A stretch of DNA of 64,000 nt from JAHEGP01 sp963751595 (GTDB lineage: Bacteria; Pseudomonadota; Gammaproteobacteria; Pseudomonadales; JAHEGP01), in the NCBI GenBank assembly GCA_963751595.1, contig CAVVVC010000007.1:248001-312000 (forward strand), given 5' to 3'. Made by a program: the position numbers and the translations under genes. Shown here piece after piece: positions 1 through 8,744 of the stretch. Within the stretch, counting starts at the first letter, position 1, and each line of letters opens with the position of its first letter. Under the pieces are notes generated by a model, which was not told where the DNA came from, did no database searches, and worked only from the letters and a program-made list of their open reading frames with translations.

Positions 1-86
1 GCAAGGGGCCAGTCGGCGCCAGGGTGATTGCTGGAGGCCAGAGCCTGGCGGTGGCCAGCCTGGGCCACCGCCGAAGTGCCTATTGA
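1..86 (+). other. possible 3' end of an unidentified CDS
   Basis: A plus-strand frame is open from base 3 to a TGA at 84-86, giving 27 codons. It would overlap the tail of the minus-strand phosphatase gene by 7 nt, a normal convergent arrangement. The residues (ending SLGHRRSAY) match nothing I recognise. It could equally be chance, because GC-rich DNA leaves frames open. Confidence 0.2.
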
Positions 87-1069
87 TCGGCAGCCGGGGG
101 GTAAACCTGTTTCCAGTCCTTCTTCATATCGATAAGCGTCCAGCCTGCGGCAGGCGTTGCATCCAGCGCCTTGTCCAACCGGCCGACACTGGAATCGCGG
201 TCGTAAGCCCACTCGCGCTCGGCGTCGGTGTGATGCACGATGGCGCCGAAGCTGGTATCGCCGGCGCTGACCCATTGCAACATCTCCAGGTCGCCGTCGG
301 AGTTGCCGAAGGCGGCAATCGGTCGGCGACCAATATGCTGGTTGATGCCCACCGGTTTGCCCGCCTTGTCGTCGATAAAATTGATTTTGGGCTGACGCAC
401 CAGCACCGGCTTGCCGTCGCGCATCTCGAACTCGGTCACAATGCTGCTGCCCACCACCTGCTCCGGCGGAATGCCGTAAACATCTTCGGCCCAGGGGCGC
501 ATGAATTCGATACCGCCCGCCGAGACGATAAAGGTCTTGAAGCCGTTGGCGCGCAGGTACTCGAGCAACTCCAGCATCGGCTGATAAACCATGTCGGTAT
601 AGCGCATGCCGGTGGTGGGGTGCCTGGCGGTAGCCAGCCAGTCACTGACCAGCTGGGAAAACTGCCCTGTGGTGATGCCCGCATGAGTCACCATTACCAG
701 CTCGATCAGCGCATGTTCGCCACCTTTGCTCAGGGTTGCGAAGTCACCCTCCAGCGCGGCCTTGAACGGCTGTTGATCTTTCCATTCAGGGTGTTCCGGC
801 GCCAGCGCCTTGAGGCGATCCAGTGCAAAGGCCAGCTGGAAGTACATGGGTTTTTCAGACAGGAGCGTACCGTCGTTATCGAAAACCGCGATACGCTGTT
901 CAACGGGCACGAAGTGCTTGCCGCCCTGATTGGTAACCTGCTCGACAAAAGCCTTGATGCTTTTTTTGCTGGCGCCCTCGTTCCACGAAGGCAAAGGGTC
1001 AGCGGCATGGGCAAGGCTGCAAACCAGTAGTAGCAGCGTGGAAAGAATTGTCGACATTTTTGTGCTCAC
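80..1069 (-). CDS. exported HAD-superfamily phosphatase
   Basis: The product is a 329-residue haloacid dehalogenase-fold hydrolase, probably a periplasmic phosphomonoesterase. Motif I is DNDGT with Asp64 as predicted nucleophile and Asp66 as acid/base. Motif II lies in FIVSAGG and motif IV in GNSDGD. Residues 1-22 form a signal peptide with a hydrophobic core and an AHA cleavage site. I chose the GTG at 1069 because GGAGGA lies 8 nt upstream; the next ATG, 12 bases inside, has no well-placed site. Substrate cannot be told from sequence; phosphoserine, phosphocholine and general acid phosphatases share these motifs. It is transcribed away from nothing obvious and sits downstream of comM on the same strand, 126 bp away. 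Confidence 0.85.
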   Translation of the reverse strand: MSTKMSTILSTLLLLVCSLAHAADPLPSWNEGASKKSIKAFVEQVTNQGGKHFVPVEQRIAVFDNDGTLLSEKPMYFQLAFALDRLKALAPEHPEWKDQQPFKAALEGDFATLSKGGEHALIELVMVTHAGITTGQFSQLVSDWLATARHPTTGMRYTDMVYQPMLELLEYLRANGFKTFIVSAGGIEFMRPWAEDVYGIPPEQVVGSSIVTEFEMRDGKPVLVRQPKINFIDDKAGKPVGINQHIGRRPIAAFGNSDGDLEMLQWVSAGDTSFGAIVHHTDAEREWAYDRDSSVGRLDKALDATPAAGWTLIDMKKDWKQVYPPAADQ

Positions 1070-1195
1070 GGGAAAGGTCCTCCATCTCCGTTCTTCTTGT
1101 TGATTTTTGGGTATATTGAGACAACCGCAGCTTGGTTGCAAGGTTTCAAACGGGCGTCAACGTCAACGTCAGCCAGCGCAGCGGGAGGTCGATGC

Positions 1196-2695
1196 TCAAC
1201 CGGCCCGATCCAGCCCGCGAAGACTGATTGCCTCCGCCAGATGGGGGCGTTCTATGGTGTCGGATTGTGCCAGGTCGGCAATGGTTCGAGCCACCTTGAG
1301 GATGCGGTGATAGGCCCGAGCCGATAGCTTCAACTGCTGCAGTGCGGCTTCCAGAAACTCGCGGTCCCGGGGCCTGAGTGCGCATGCCACCGGGAGTTGA
1401 TCCGGCGCTAAACGGGCATTGGAAACCCCGCTTCGCTGCTGCTGGCGCAGATGGGCCGACTCCACCCGCTGCTGCACAACGGGGGACGCTTCGGCGGACC
1501 GGGTGCCTGTAAGCTCGCCGGGTTGTAAACCCTGCAATGGGACATGCATATCGATGCGGTCCAGCAGGGGGCCGGAAATGCGTGAGCGGTAACGCATGAC
1601 CTGGTCCGGCGTGCAGCGGCAGTCGCGCTGCGGATCACCGAGGTAGCCGCAGGGGCAGGGGTTCATGGCCGCGATCAACTGGAAGTCAGCGGGATAGCAA
1701 ACCTGTTGCCGTGCCCGGGATATCATGATCTCACCCCTTTCCAGCGGTTCTCGCAGCACTTCCAGCACGGAACGCGGAAACTCCGGCAGTTCGTCGAGGA
1801 ACAGCACTCCGTGATGGGCCAGCGAGATTTCGCCGGGGCGGGGCGATGAACCGCCGCCCACCAGTGCCGCCGCCGAAGCAGTATGGTGGGGAGCGCGAAA
1901 GGGGCGTGCCCGCCACTGGTCGATCAGACTGTTCTGGTGGGTGATCGACTTGATGGCGGCGACCTCGAGCGCTTCGTGTTCCTGCAGTGGCGGCAGTATG
2001 CCGGGCAGCCGGCTGGCGAGCATGGTTTTGCCGGTGCCGGGGGTGCCGTATAAAAGCAGGTTATGACGACCGGCTGCGGCAATCTCCAGGGCCCTGCGGG
2101 CGTGCTGTTGCCCCTGGACTTCGCGCAGGTCGGGATAGCGTTGCCGGGTATGACAAGCCGGTGCGGCGTGTCTTACCAGGGGCCGCCGTTGGAAAAGATG
2201 CGCGGTAATGTCCAGTAAGTGGTCGGCGGGAAGCACGCTGGCCGCGGTCACCAGGGCGGCCTCGTCGGCGTTGTCACGGGGTACCACCAGTTTGCGCCCG
2301 TCGCCGCTGCTTTCCAGTGCGGCCGGTAGCGAGCCACGGACCGGACGCAGCTCGCCGCTCAGTGCCAACTCGCCGATAAATTCGTAATCGGCCAGGGTGC
2401 TTGCGTCCAGCTGGCCGCTGGCCGCCAAAATTCCCAGCGCGATGGCGAGATCGAAGCGACCGCCCTCCTTGGGCAGGTCCGCCGGCGCCAGGTTGACGGT
2501 GATGCGGCGCATGGGAAAATCGAAGTGGGCGTTGATAATGGCGCTGCGAACCCGGTCCCGGGCTTCCTTGACCGCCGTTTCCGGCAGGCCAACGATCAGC
2601 ATCCCTGGCAAACCGTTGGATATGTGGGTTTCCACTGTGACCAGTGGCGCGGTGACCCCCACGCAGGCGCGGGCGAAAATAATCGCGAGTGACAT
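1196..2695 (-). CDS. comM: YifB/ComM Mg-chelatase-like AAA+ ATPase
   Basis: This 499-residue protein is full length for the ComM/YifB family. In naturally transformable bacteria ComM is a hexameric branch-migration helicase that widens recombination intermediates during DNA uptake; many non-competent species also keep it. The N-terminal domain (about 1-170) has the family's Lon-like fold. Walker A is GTPGTGKT at 217-224 and Walker B is VLFLDE at 297-302. A Cys-rich loop (MNPCPCGYLGD, then CRC) and a sensor region with SGPLLDRIDMHV follow. The ATG has GGGAG 6 nt upstream. The order comM-ubiK-glnK-amtB is conserved in Pseudomonas, although here comM and ubiK point away from glnK. Confidence 0.95.
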   Translation of the reverse strand: MSLAIIFARACVGVTAPLVTVETHISNGLPGMLIVGLPETAVKEARDRVRSAIINAHFDFPMRRITVNLAPADLPKEGGRFDLAIALGILAASGQLDASTLADYEFIGELALSGELRPVRGSLPAALESSGDGRKLVVPRDNADEAALVTAASVLPADHLLDITAHLFQRRPLVRHAAPACHTRQRYPDLREVQGQQHARRALEIAAAGRHNLLLYGTPGTGKTMLASRLPGILPPLQEHEALEVAAIKSITHQNSLIDQWRARPFRAPHHTASAAALVGGGSSPRPGEISLAHHGVLFLDELPEFPRSVLEVLREPLERGEIMISRARQQVCYPADFQLIAAMNPCPCGYLGDPQRDCRCTPDQVMRYRSRISGPLLDRIDMHVPLQGLQPGELTGTRSAEASPVVQQRVESAHLRQQQRSGVSNARLAPDQLPVACALRPRDREFLEAALQQLKLSARAYHRILKVARTIADLAQSDTIERPHLAEAISLRGLDRAG

Positions 2696-2744
2696 GGCCT
2701 CTCCCTGGCGTTGTTACGGCAACAATCCCGATTGCCGGCTTTCG

Positions 2745-3008
2745 TTACTTGTCCTGAGGTTTTTCCAGCGCGTCCAGCTGCTGGCTCAGTTGCAGAATCT
2801 GGGCTTCGAGTTGCTGGACCCGCTCCCGCGAGCGCGCCAGCACAGCAGCCTGGGCATCGAATTCCTCCCGCGTCACCAGTTCCAGGCGCGAGAACACCGA
2901 CTGCGCCACGGTTTTAACGGCTTTTTCCAGGTCTTCGGACGCCGGCTTGCCGGGGAGTACTTCCCCCAGTCGCCGGGCCAGTTCGGCAAAGAGTGGTTGT
3001 TGTGTCAT
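2745..3008 (-). CDS. ubiK: ubiquinone biosynthesis accessory factor UbiK (BMFP domain)
   Basis: This 87-residue protein matches the BMFP/UbiK (YqiC) family in length and layout. UbiK is a small coiled-coil protein that binds lipid and UbiJ and supports aerobic ubiquinone synthesis. Residues 1-45 carry the amphipathic helix region (PLFAELARRLGEVLPGK, SVFSRLELVTREEFD). Residues 50-82 are a heptad-type coiled coil (RERVQQLEAQILQLSQQL). It lies 49 bp upstream of comM on the same strand, so the two may be cotranscribed. The sigma-54 unit for the porin and glnK starts in the opposite direction from the same intergenic region. Confidence 0.92.
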   Translation of the reverse strand: MTQQPLFAELARRLGEVLPGKPASEDLEKAVKTVAQSVFSRLELVTREEFDAQAAVLARSRERVQQLEAQILQLSQQLDALEKPQDK

Positions 3009-3095
3009 GACAGCCTCGTTTTCCAGGATGCCAGTTTAACCCAAAAAGGTGCGCCGGGGGTAAGCGGGGGCCCTGGCCCTATTTCGTGTCATTAC

Positions 3096-3112
3096 TGCGC
3101 CACATTGGTGCG
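3096..3112. promoter_or_regulatory. candidate NtrC-binding site
   Basis: The dyad TGCGCC-N5-GGTGCG fits the NtrC operator TGCACC-N5-GGTGCA with one change per half-site. It lies about 330 bp upstream of the sigma-54 promoter, farther than the usual 100-150 bp but within enhancer range. I saw no better site nearer the promoter. Confidence 0.5.
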
Positions 3113-3419
3113 TATTGGGGTGGGGCCGCTTCAGCCGGCAGCGGTAATTACCTATATCCAGTGGCCGGTGCATGTTTGCTTTAATACGTGCAACGTGCCG
3201 GTACGCCGCATTTTGCGTCGGGATCTGCGGTTGAACCTTGCCTGCAAGCTGTGGCAATCAAGGTTTTGGCGCCTGCCAGGGGCCATGTATCAGCCGTGCT
3301 CCATAATCGTGCACGTACTCGTGAAGGCTGCACTCGATTCGGGCAGGACCAGGCGGGGGATTTTGGGTCGATTTTTTATAATTCCGCAAGTCATTGAATT
3401 TAATAGGCTTTTAAAAAGT

Positions 3420-3435
3420 TGGCACGATCCCTGCT
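3420..3435 (+). promoter_or_regulatory. sigma-54 (RpoN) promoter of the porin-glnK-amtB unit
   Basis: TGGCACG-N4-CTGCT fits the -24/-12 consensus TGGCACG-N4-TTGCW with one mismatch. The invariant GG and GC are exactly 10 nt apart. Transcription would start near 3446, leaving a leader of about 57 nt before the porin ATG. Its position ahead of a PII/ammonium-channel unit is what nitrogen control predicts. Confidence 0.85.
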
Positions 3436-3502
3436 AGGAGTGGGCATGTCTTGCTCGCGATGGGTGACAGTTCTTAACCATTAATTGTGGAGTACATTAG
3501 CA

Positions 3503-4285
3503 ATGAGAAACTCGAAATCAGCTGTAGCACTTGGGGCGGCAGTATTGGCAGGCGGTTTGGGCGCTTCGGCCCCGGCACTGGCGGAGCTCAGCGCCAATAT
3601 CGGCGTAACCAGCAACTACGTTTGGCGTGGAGCTACCCAAACCCAGAACGGCCCCGCAATTCAGGGCGGAGTGGACTGGGAAGGCGAATCCGGTCTGTAT
3701 ATCGGCACCTGGGTTTCCAATGTCGACTTCGGCAACATCGTCGATGTGGACGAAGCCGAAGAGCTGGACGATCTGAACCTCTTGAGCGTTCGCTCCGGTT
3801 CAGAGTACGAGGCCGACTTCTACATCGGCTGGGGCTTCGACTTCAATGAGTATGTGGCCCTTGATCTGGGTTATGTGTACTACCACTACGGCCTGCTGGA
3901 GTCCGGGTTCGACTTTGGTGAGATCTACGCCAGCGCCAGCTTTCTGTGGTTCGATGTCGGGGTTCACTACACCGTCAATGACCAGGCCGACGGCGAAGCC
4001 AGTGACATCAACCCCTTTGTTGCGGGGGACCTGCATTTCTATGGGGCCGCAGCATTCGAGATCATCGAGTCCTGGTCCCTGGGCCTGTTGCTGGGCCATT
4101 ACAAGTTTACCAACGACGGTGCCTTCATGGATGCCGACTACGACTACAGCTATGGCCAGGTCGACCTGACCAAATCGGCGGGCGATTTTGGTGATGTCAC
4201 CCTGTCTGTCTCGGCGGCCGACAACGAAAATGCCGACGGCAATGACAACACCAAGATTTTCGTTAGCTGGGTCAAGTCATTCTGA
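3503..4285 (+). CDS. TorF-family putative outer-membrane porin
   Basis: The 260-residue product belongs to the TIGR02001/TorF family of small beta-barrel proteins. A signal peptide (about residues 1-27, ending ALA) precedes the family opening LSANIGVTSNYVWRG. The rest alternates in strand-like fashion with many aromatic residues (YIGTWVSN, DLGYVYYHYG, NIFVSWVKSF-like C-terminus ending in Phe, as outer-membrane barrels do). It is the first gene of a sigma-54 unit with glnK 60 bp downstream, so I infer a role in outer-membrane passage of ammonium or another nitrogen compound. The ATG has GGAG 10 nt upstream. No substrate is established for this family as far as I know. Confidence 0.85.
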   Translation: MRNSKSAVALGAAVLAGGLGASAPALAELSANIGVTSNYVWRGATQTQNGPAIQGGVDWEGESGLYIGTWVSNVDFGNIVDVDEAEELDDLNLLSVRSGSEYEADFYIGWGFDFNEYVALDLGYVYYHYGLLESGFDFGEIYASASFLWFDVGVHYTVNDQADGEASDINPFVAGDLHFYGAAAFEIIESWSLGLLLGHYKFTNDGAFMDADYDYSYGQVDLTKSAGDFGDVTLSVSAADNENADGNDNTKIFVSWVKSF

Positions 4286-4345
4286 TATCGCTTAATGCAT
4301 CCATTTGGTCCGCGCTTCGGCGCGGGCTTAACAAGGAGATTCCCA

Positions 4346-4684
4346 ATGAAAATGATTACGGCAGTTGTTAAGCCCTTCAAGCTTGACGATGTGCGAGAAG
4401 CCCTCTCCGAGATCGGGGTGCAGGGCATCACTGTTACTGAGGTGAAAGGCTTTGGCCGCCAGAAAGGGCACACTGAGCTTTACCGGGGCGCGGAATACGT
4501 TGTCGACTTCCTGCCCAAGGTGAAAATCGAGATCGCCGTTACTGACAGCCTGGTCGATCAGGTCATCGAGGCCATCAGCAAGGCAGCCAATACCGGCAAG
4601 ATCGGTGACGGCAAAATTTTTGTCGCTCAACTCGAACAGGCGGTTCGCATTCGAACGGGTGAAGTAGGCGACGACGCCATCTAG
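4346..4684 (+). CDS. glnK: nitrogen regulatory protein PII (GlnK)
   Basis: The 112-residue protein is a canonical PII trimer subunit. It senses 2-oxoglutarate and ATP/ADP and, when not uridylylated, plugs the AmtB channel. Tyr51, the uridylylation site, lies in the T-loop ELYRGAEY, and the B-loop TGKIGDGKIFV is intact. The start is fixed by AAGGAG 7 nt upstream of the ATG. Pairing with amtB 90 bp downstream and the upstream sigma-54 promoter identify it as GlnK rather than GlnB. Confidence 0.97.
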   Translation: MKMITAVVKPFKLDDVREALSEIGVQGITVTEVKGFGRQKGHTELYRGAEYVVDFLPKVKIEIAVTDSLVDQVIEAISKAANTGKIGDGKIFVAQLEQAVRIRTGEVGDDAI

Positions 4685-4774
4685 TGAATTCCGGGACGCC
4701 GGAGCCCAACCGGCACTCTCACTGGAGTTTGCAACTAATCGTTCCTTATTCTGAGCTTTGCGGAGGGCTTGGTC

Positions 4775-6025
4775 ATGGAAAACAGTATCTTTGAACTATC
4801 GTACGCACTGGACACCTTTTATTTTCTGGTGTGTGGTGCGCTTGTTATGTGGATGGCCGCCGGCTTTGCAATGCTGGAAGCGGGCCTGGTTCGATCCAAA
4901 AATACCACTGAAATCCTTCTGAAAAATGTCGCCCTTTATGCGGTGGCATGTACCATGTATATGATTTGCGGCTACGCGATCATGTACGGCGGCGACATAT
5001 TCCTGTCGACCATTGCCGGTGATGGCGTTACTGGCGCCGAAGAGGCGGCGACCTACGCGCCTTCTGCCGACTTCTTCTTCCAGGTGGTGTTTGTCGCCAC
5101 GGCGATGTCCATCGTCTCCGGTGCGGTGGCCGAGCGGATGAAGCTGTGGGCTTTCCTGGCATTTGCCGTAGTCATGACCGGTTTCATCTACCCGATGGAA
5201 GGCAGCTGGACCTGGGGCGGTAATTCGGTATTTGGTCTCTACACCCTCGGCGATCTCGGATTCTCGGATTTTGCGGGTTCGGGCATCGTCCACATGGCGG
5301 GTGCCGGCGCTGCGCTGGCCGGGGTTTTGTTACTCGGTGCACGCAAGGGCAAATACGGGGCCGACGGCCAGATCAATGCGATCGTGGGCGCAAACCTGCC
5401 GCTGGCAACCCTGGGTACTTTCATCCTGTGGATGGGTTGGTTCGGTTTCAATGGTGGCTCGGTGCTGGCAACAGCAACGGTGGAGAGTGCTAATTCGGTA
5501 GCCGTGGTGTTCATGAATACCAATGCAGCGGCGGCGGGTGGCTTGATAGCGGCCCTGATCACGGCTCGCATGGTTTTCGGCAAGGCCGACCTGACCATGG
5601 CGTTGAACGGAGCGCTGGCCGGGTTGGTTGCGATCACCGCTGAACCCTCGACCCCCAGTGCCCTGCAGGCGACATTGTTCGGTGCCCTGGGTGGGGTCCT
5701 GGTGGTGTTTGCCATTCTGACCCTCGACAAGCTTCGGATCGATGACCCCGTCGGTGCCATCTCGGTGCACGGTGTGGTCGGTTTCCTCGGCCTGATGCTG
5801 GTCCCGGTAACCAACCCCCTGACCGAGGACGGTGGTGCGTCTTTCTCTGGCCAGTTGATCGGCGCCCTGACCATATTCGTCTGGGTGTTTGTCACCAGCC
5901 TGATCGTCTGGGGTATCCTCAAGGCAGTCATGGGAATTCGGGTCAGCGAAGAAGAGGAGTACGAAGGAGTCGATATCGCCGAGTGTGGTATGGAAGCCTA
6001 CCCGGAGTTCACCAAGTCGGTCTGA
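4775..6025 (+). CDS. amtB: ammonium transporter AmtB
   Basis: This 416-residue inner-membrane Amt/Rh channel moves ammonium as a trimer. The pore residues are recognisable: Asp165 in the DFAGSGIVH signature, with the twin histidines at His173 and His332 (ISVHGVVG). About eleven hydrophobic segments follow one another, and the acidic C-terminal tail (EEEEYEGVDIAECG) carries the region that contacts GlnK. GGAGGG precedes the ATG by 7 nt; the TTG two codons upstream is a poorer choice. There is no cleavable signal peptide, unlike E. coli AmtB. It is the last gene of the porin-glnK-amtB unit and is followed by a hairpin. Confidence 0.97.
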   Translation: MENSIFELSYALDTFYFLVCGALVMWMAAGFAMLEAGLVRSKNTTEILLKNVALYAVACTMYMICGYAIMYGGDIFLSTIAGDGVTGAEEAATYAPSADFFFQVVFVATAMSIVSGAVAERMKLWAFLAFAVVMTGFIYPMEGSWTWGGNSVFGLYTLGDLGFSDFAGSGIVHMAGAGAALAGVLLLGARKGKYGADGQINAIVGANLPLATLGTFILWMGWFGFNGGSVLATATVESANSVAVVFMNTNAAAAGGLIAALITARMVFGKADLTMALNGALAGLVAITAEPSTPSALQATLFGALGGVLVVFAILTLDKLRIDDPVGAISVHGVVGFLGLMLVPVTNPLTEDGGASFSGQLIGALTIFVWVFVTSLIVWGILKAVMGIRVSEEEEYEGVDIAECGMEAYPEFTKSV

Positions 6026-6056
6026 ACCTGTCGTAACGACATGACCGTGAAATTTA

Positions 6057-6076
6057 AAGAGGGCTTCGGCCCTCTT
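6057..6076 (+). terminator. hairpin after amtB, likely terminator
   Basis: An 8-bp perfect stem (core GAGGGC/GCCCTC) closes a stable TTCG tetraloop 31 nt after the amtB stop. Only two T residues follow, so termination may be partial or need Rho. Confidence 0.6.
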
Positions 6077-6314
6077 GTCGTCTTCGCGGGTACTGTTGGC
6101 CCCCGGAGCCCGTGTGGATAGCTTATACACAGGTTTTTTCAGGCAAGCTATGGTGTTGGTCATGGCGCTGATGCAACATGTCAGCAGCCGTGTCGTCTGG
6201 CGCAGCCTTAGTGATGAAAACTTCGAGCTTCGTTATCGCGGATCAAGCTGGGATTGAGGGAGCGTTGTTCCAGGGCCGCAGTACTCGGCAAACCAAACGG
6301 GTAATAGTAAATCA

Positions 6315-7784
6315 GTGGCAGGTCAAGAAGTGAAAAAGAAAGGAATTGATTGGAAGGGTTACCCTAGCGGGGAGTTTTACGATGAGCTGATTACGGCGTC
6401 GGGCAATGCTCGCCTCGCCGGCAGGCAACTGGCGAACCACCTTGCGTCGCAGGCGCCGGAGGAGTTGGAGACCCGGCAGGAAACCGCCGAGGCGACCATT
6501 CGCCAGATGGGGATATCCTTTACCGTGTATACCGAAGGCGGCAATATTGATCGGGCCTGGCCCTTCGACATCATTCCGCGCACGATTCTGGCCAAGCACT
6601 GGCGAGCTACCGCCGAGGGCCTGAAGCAGCGGTTGCGCGCCCTGAACCTGTTCATCGACGATCTGTATCATGAGCAGCACATTATCAAGGACGGGATCAT
6701 CCCGGAGCATATTCTGACCCAGTCAAAGAACTTTCGCCCGGAGTGTGTCGGCGTGTCGCCGCCTTTCGGGGTCTGGGCCCACGTCTGTGGCACCGATCTG
6801 GTGCGGGACGACGACGGCAAGTTCTATGTACTGGAAGATAACCTGCGGGTGCCCTCCGGGGTGTCCTATATGCTTGAGAACCGGGCGATTACCAAGCGAG
6901 TGCTGCCGGAGTTGTTCGAGAACGAGCACATCCTGCCGATCGACGACTACGCCAGCCGGCTTTTCGCCACCCTGGCCGCATTGTCGCCGCGCCGGATCAA
7001 GCGGCCGGAAATCGTGGTGCTGACCCCGGGTATCTATAACTCTGCCTATTTCGAGCACTCCTACCTGGCTCAGCAAATGGGAGTTGAGCTGGTCGAGGGC
7101 AGTGATCTGGTGGTGGGAGACGATGACTGCGTTTACATGCGCACCATCGCCGGCCTGGAGCGGGTCGATGTCATCTATCGCCGCATCGATGACCTGTTCC
7201 TGGATCCCGAAGTTTTTGACAAGGAGTCGGTGCTGGGAGTTGCAGGCTTGATGCGGGCCTGGCAGGCGGGCAACGTCGCCCTGGCCAACGCCCCCGGGGC
7301 GGGGGTGGCCGATGACAAGGTCGTCTATGCCTATGTGCCGGCGATCATCCGCTATTACCTGGATGAAGAGCCCTTGATCGACAATGTCGAGACCTACCTC
7401 TGCCACGATCCCGAGCAGCGCGCATTTGTGCTCGCCAACCTCGACAAGCTGGTGGTGAAGCCGGCCAATGAGTCGGGTGGTTATGGCATGATGATCGGGC
7501 CTCACTCCAGCAAGGCAGAGCAGGCCAGGTTTGCCAGGTTGATCGAGGAAAACCCGCGCAATTATATCGCGCAGAAAACCCTGAAACTGTCGACCGTGCC
7601 AACGCTGGTGGGGCTTGGAGCAATTGAACCCCGGCACCTGGACCTGCGGCCCTTCGTGCTGCAGGCAAAGGACTTGTATGTGACCACGGGTGGCCTCACC
7701 CGGGTGGCCCTGCGAAAAGGTTCCCTGGTGGTCAACTCGTCCCAGGGTGGTGGCAGTAAAGACACGTGGATAGTCGACCGATGA
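6315..7784 (+). CDS. circularly permuted type 2 ATP-grasp ligase (stand-alone copy)
   Basis: The 489-residue protein belongs to the DUF404/DUF407 circularly permuted ATP-grasp family. Such enzymes are predicted to use ATP to join a carboxylate to an amine, forming an amide or peptide bond. Expected active-site elements are present: EDN in YVLEDNLRVPSG (174-176), RRIDD (289-293), Lys382 in VVKPANES and a glycine-rich GGYG loop (388-391). The start is uncertain: GTG at 6315 is used, but GTG at 6330 is possible and neither has a strong ribosome site. The stop overlaps the next start (ATGA), so translation with the alpha-E gene is coupled. The acceptor and donor are unknown. Confidence 0.88.
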   Translation: MAGQEVKKKGIDWKGYPSGEFYDELITASGNARLAGRQLANHLASQAPEELETRQETAEATIRQMGISFTVYTEGGNIDRAWPFDIIPRTILAKHWRATAEGLKQRLRALNLFIDDLYHEQHIIKDGIIPEHILTQSKNFRPECVGVSPPFGVWAHVCGTDLVRDDDGKFYVLEDNLRVPSGVSYMLENRAITKRVLPELFENEHILPIDDYASRLFATLAALSPRRIKRPEIVVLTPGIYNSAYFEHSYLAQQMGVELVEGSDLVVGDDDCVYMRTIAGLERVDVIYRRIDDLFLDPEVFDKESVLGVAGLMRAWQAGNVALANAPGAGVADDKVVYAYVPAIIRYYLDEEPLIDNVETYLCHDPEQRAFVLANLDKLVVKPANESGGYGMMIGPHSSKAEQARFARLIEENPRNYIAQKTLKLSTVPTLVGLGAIEPRHLDLRPFVLQAKDLYVTTGGLTRVALRKGSLVVNSSQGGGSKDTWIVDR

Positions 7785-8734
7785 GCCTGATGATGTTGTC
7801 GAGAGTCGCGGAGCGGGTGTACTGGATGGCCCGCTACCTGGAGCGAGCGGAAAACACCGCACGCATGGTTAAGGTATACGCCAATCTGCTGCTCGATCTC
7901 CCGCGGGGGGTCGACCTGAGTTGGTATACGCTGGTCGTTATCAACGATAGCAGCGAGGCGTTCAACGAGCGCTACAAAAATCGTGACGAGCGCAACGTCA
8001 TCAAGTTTATGCTGGCCGACGATACCAACGGCAGTTCCATGCTGTCGTCGCTGAAGATGGCGCGTGAGAACGCCCGTACCTGTCGCGACGTCATTCCGGC
8101 AGACACCTGGGAAATGGTCAATGAGCTGAAGCTGTTTGCTGAAGATAACATGCAGCAGGGGCTCAACCGGGGACATCGCAACCAGTACCTGAACAATGTT
8201 CTCAAGGCCTGCCACCAGTTCAGCGGACTGTTTGCCAATAGCATGAGCAAGGACGCCGCCTCGGAATTCATTCGCCTGGGTCGGACCCTGGAGCGCGCCG
8301 ACATGGCGACTCGCATCATGGATGCCGGCGCCGCGGTGGTGATGTCGGCGGAGGATGCTTCAACCAATATTTCGCAGATCGTCTGGGGCAACGTTTTGCG
8401 CTCCCTTGATGCCTATCAGCCCTACCTGCGCAAGGAGAGGGCCCCGGTCAATGGCGCCGATGTAACCCGCTTCCTGTTGGCTGATGAAGACTATCCCCGC
8501 ACGGTGATGTTCTCGATGAATCGATTGGTCCATGCGCTATCCCGCCTGCCCCACAATGCCGATGCGCGCAGGATTGCGCTGGCTATCGAGCGGCGCATCG
8601 TCCGCTATGACGATTATGATGTTTTGGGGGAGAACTTTCGTGAGTTCATGAATGAGATGCAACTCGACCTGGCAAAACTCCACGATTGCTTCGCAGAAAC
8701 CTGGTTTTTGCTAGAGCCCACAACCGCAGACTGA
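7781..8734 (+). CDS. alpha-E domain protein (DUF403)
   Basis: The 317-residue protein is an all-helical alpha-E domain, a family found almost only next to, or fused to, circularly permuted ATP-grasp ligases. The N-terminal signature RVAERVYWMARYLERAENTARM and the internal IRLGRTLERADMATRI are typical. It is soluble, with no signal or membrane segment. Function is not established; a scaffold or a catalytic partner of the ligase has been suggested from gene fusions. The ATG overlaps the upstream stop by 4 nt, so the start is firm, and the next gene begins 10 nt downstream. Confidence 0.88.
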   Translation: MSLMMLSRVAERVYWMARYLERAENTARMVKVYANLLLDLPRGVDLSWYTLVVINDSSEAFNERYKNRDERNVIKFMLADDTNGSSMLSSLKMARENARTCRDVIPADTWEMVNELKLFAEDNMQQGLNRGHRNQYLNNVLKACHQFSGLFANSMSKDAASEFIRLGRTLERADMATRIMDAGAAVVMSAEDASTNISQIVWGNVLRSLDAYQPYLRKERAPVNGADVTRFLLADEDYPRTVMFSMNRLVHALSRLPHNADARRIALAIERRIVRYDDYDVLGENFREFMNEMQLDLAKLHDCFAETWFLLEPTTAD

Positions 8735-8744
8735 GATTTTTGGG

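Larger units (their letters stand above)
3009..3502. other. 494-bp divergent intergenic region (ubiK / porin-glnK-amtB)
   Basis: No gene is credible here. The right side holds an AT-rich tract (3360-3420) and the sigma-54 promoter listed separately. The left side holds the candidate NtrC operator. The untranslated leader of the porin message would be about 57 nt. The ubiK promoter must lie in the left 100 bp but I see no convincing -35/-10 pair. Confidence 0.6.

Noticed and set aside
4685..4720. CCGG-GACG-CCGG hairpin between glnK and amtB as a second mini-ykkC
   Set aside because: The loop is GACG, not ACGR closed by GG/CC, and there is no second hairpin.
5239..6163. Long minus-strand open frames opposite amtB
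   Set aside because: Composition is shadow-like (codon mirror of a membrane protein) with no family similarity; amtB is certain on the plus strand.
6075..6257. 60-codon plus-strand frame between amtB and the ATP-grasp gene
   Set aside because: It starts inside the terminator hairpin, has no ribosome site and looks like no known protein.
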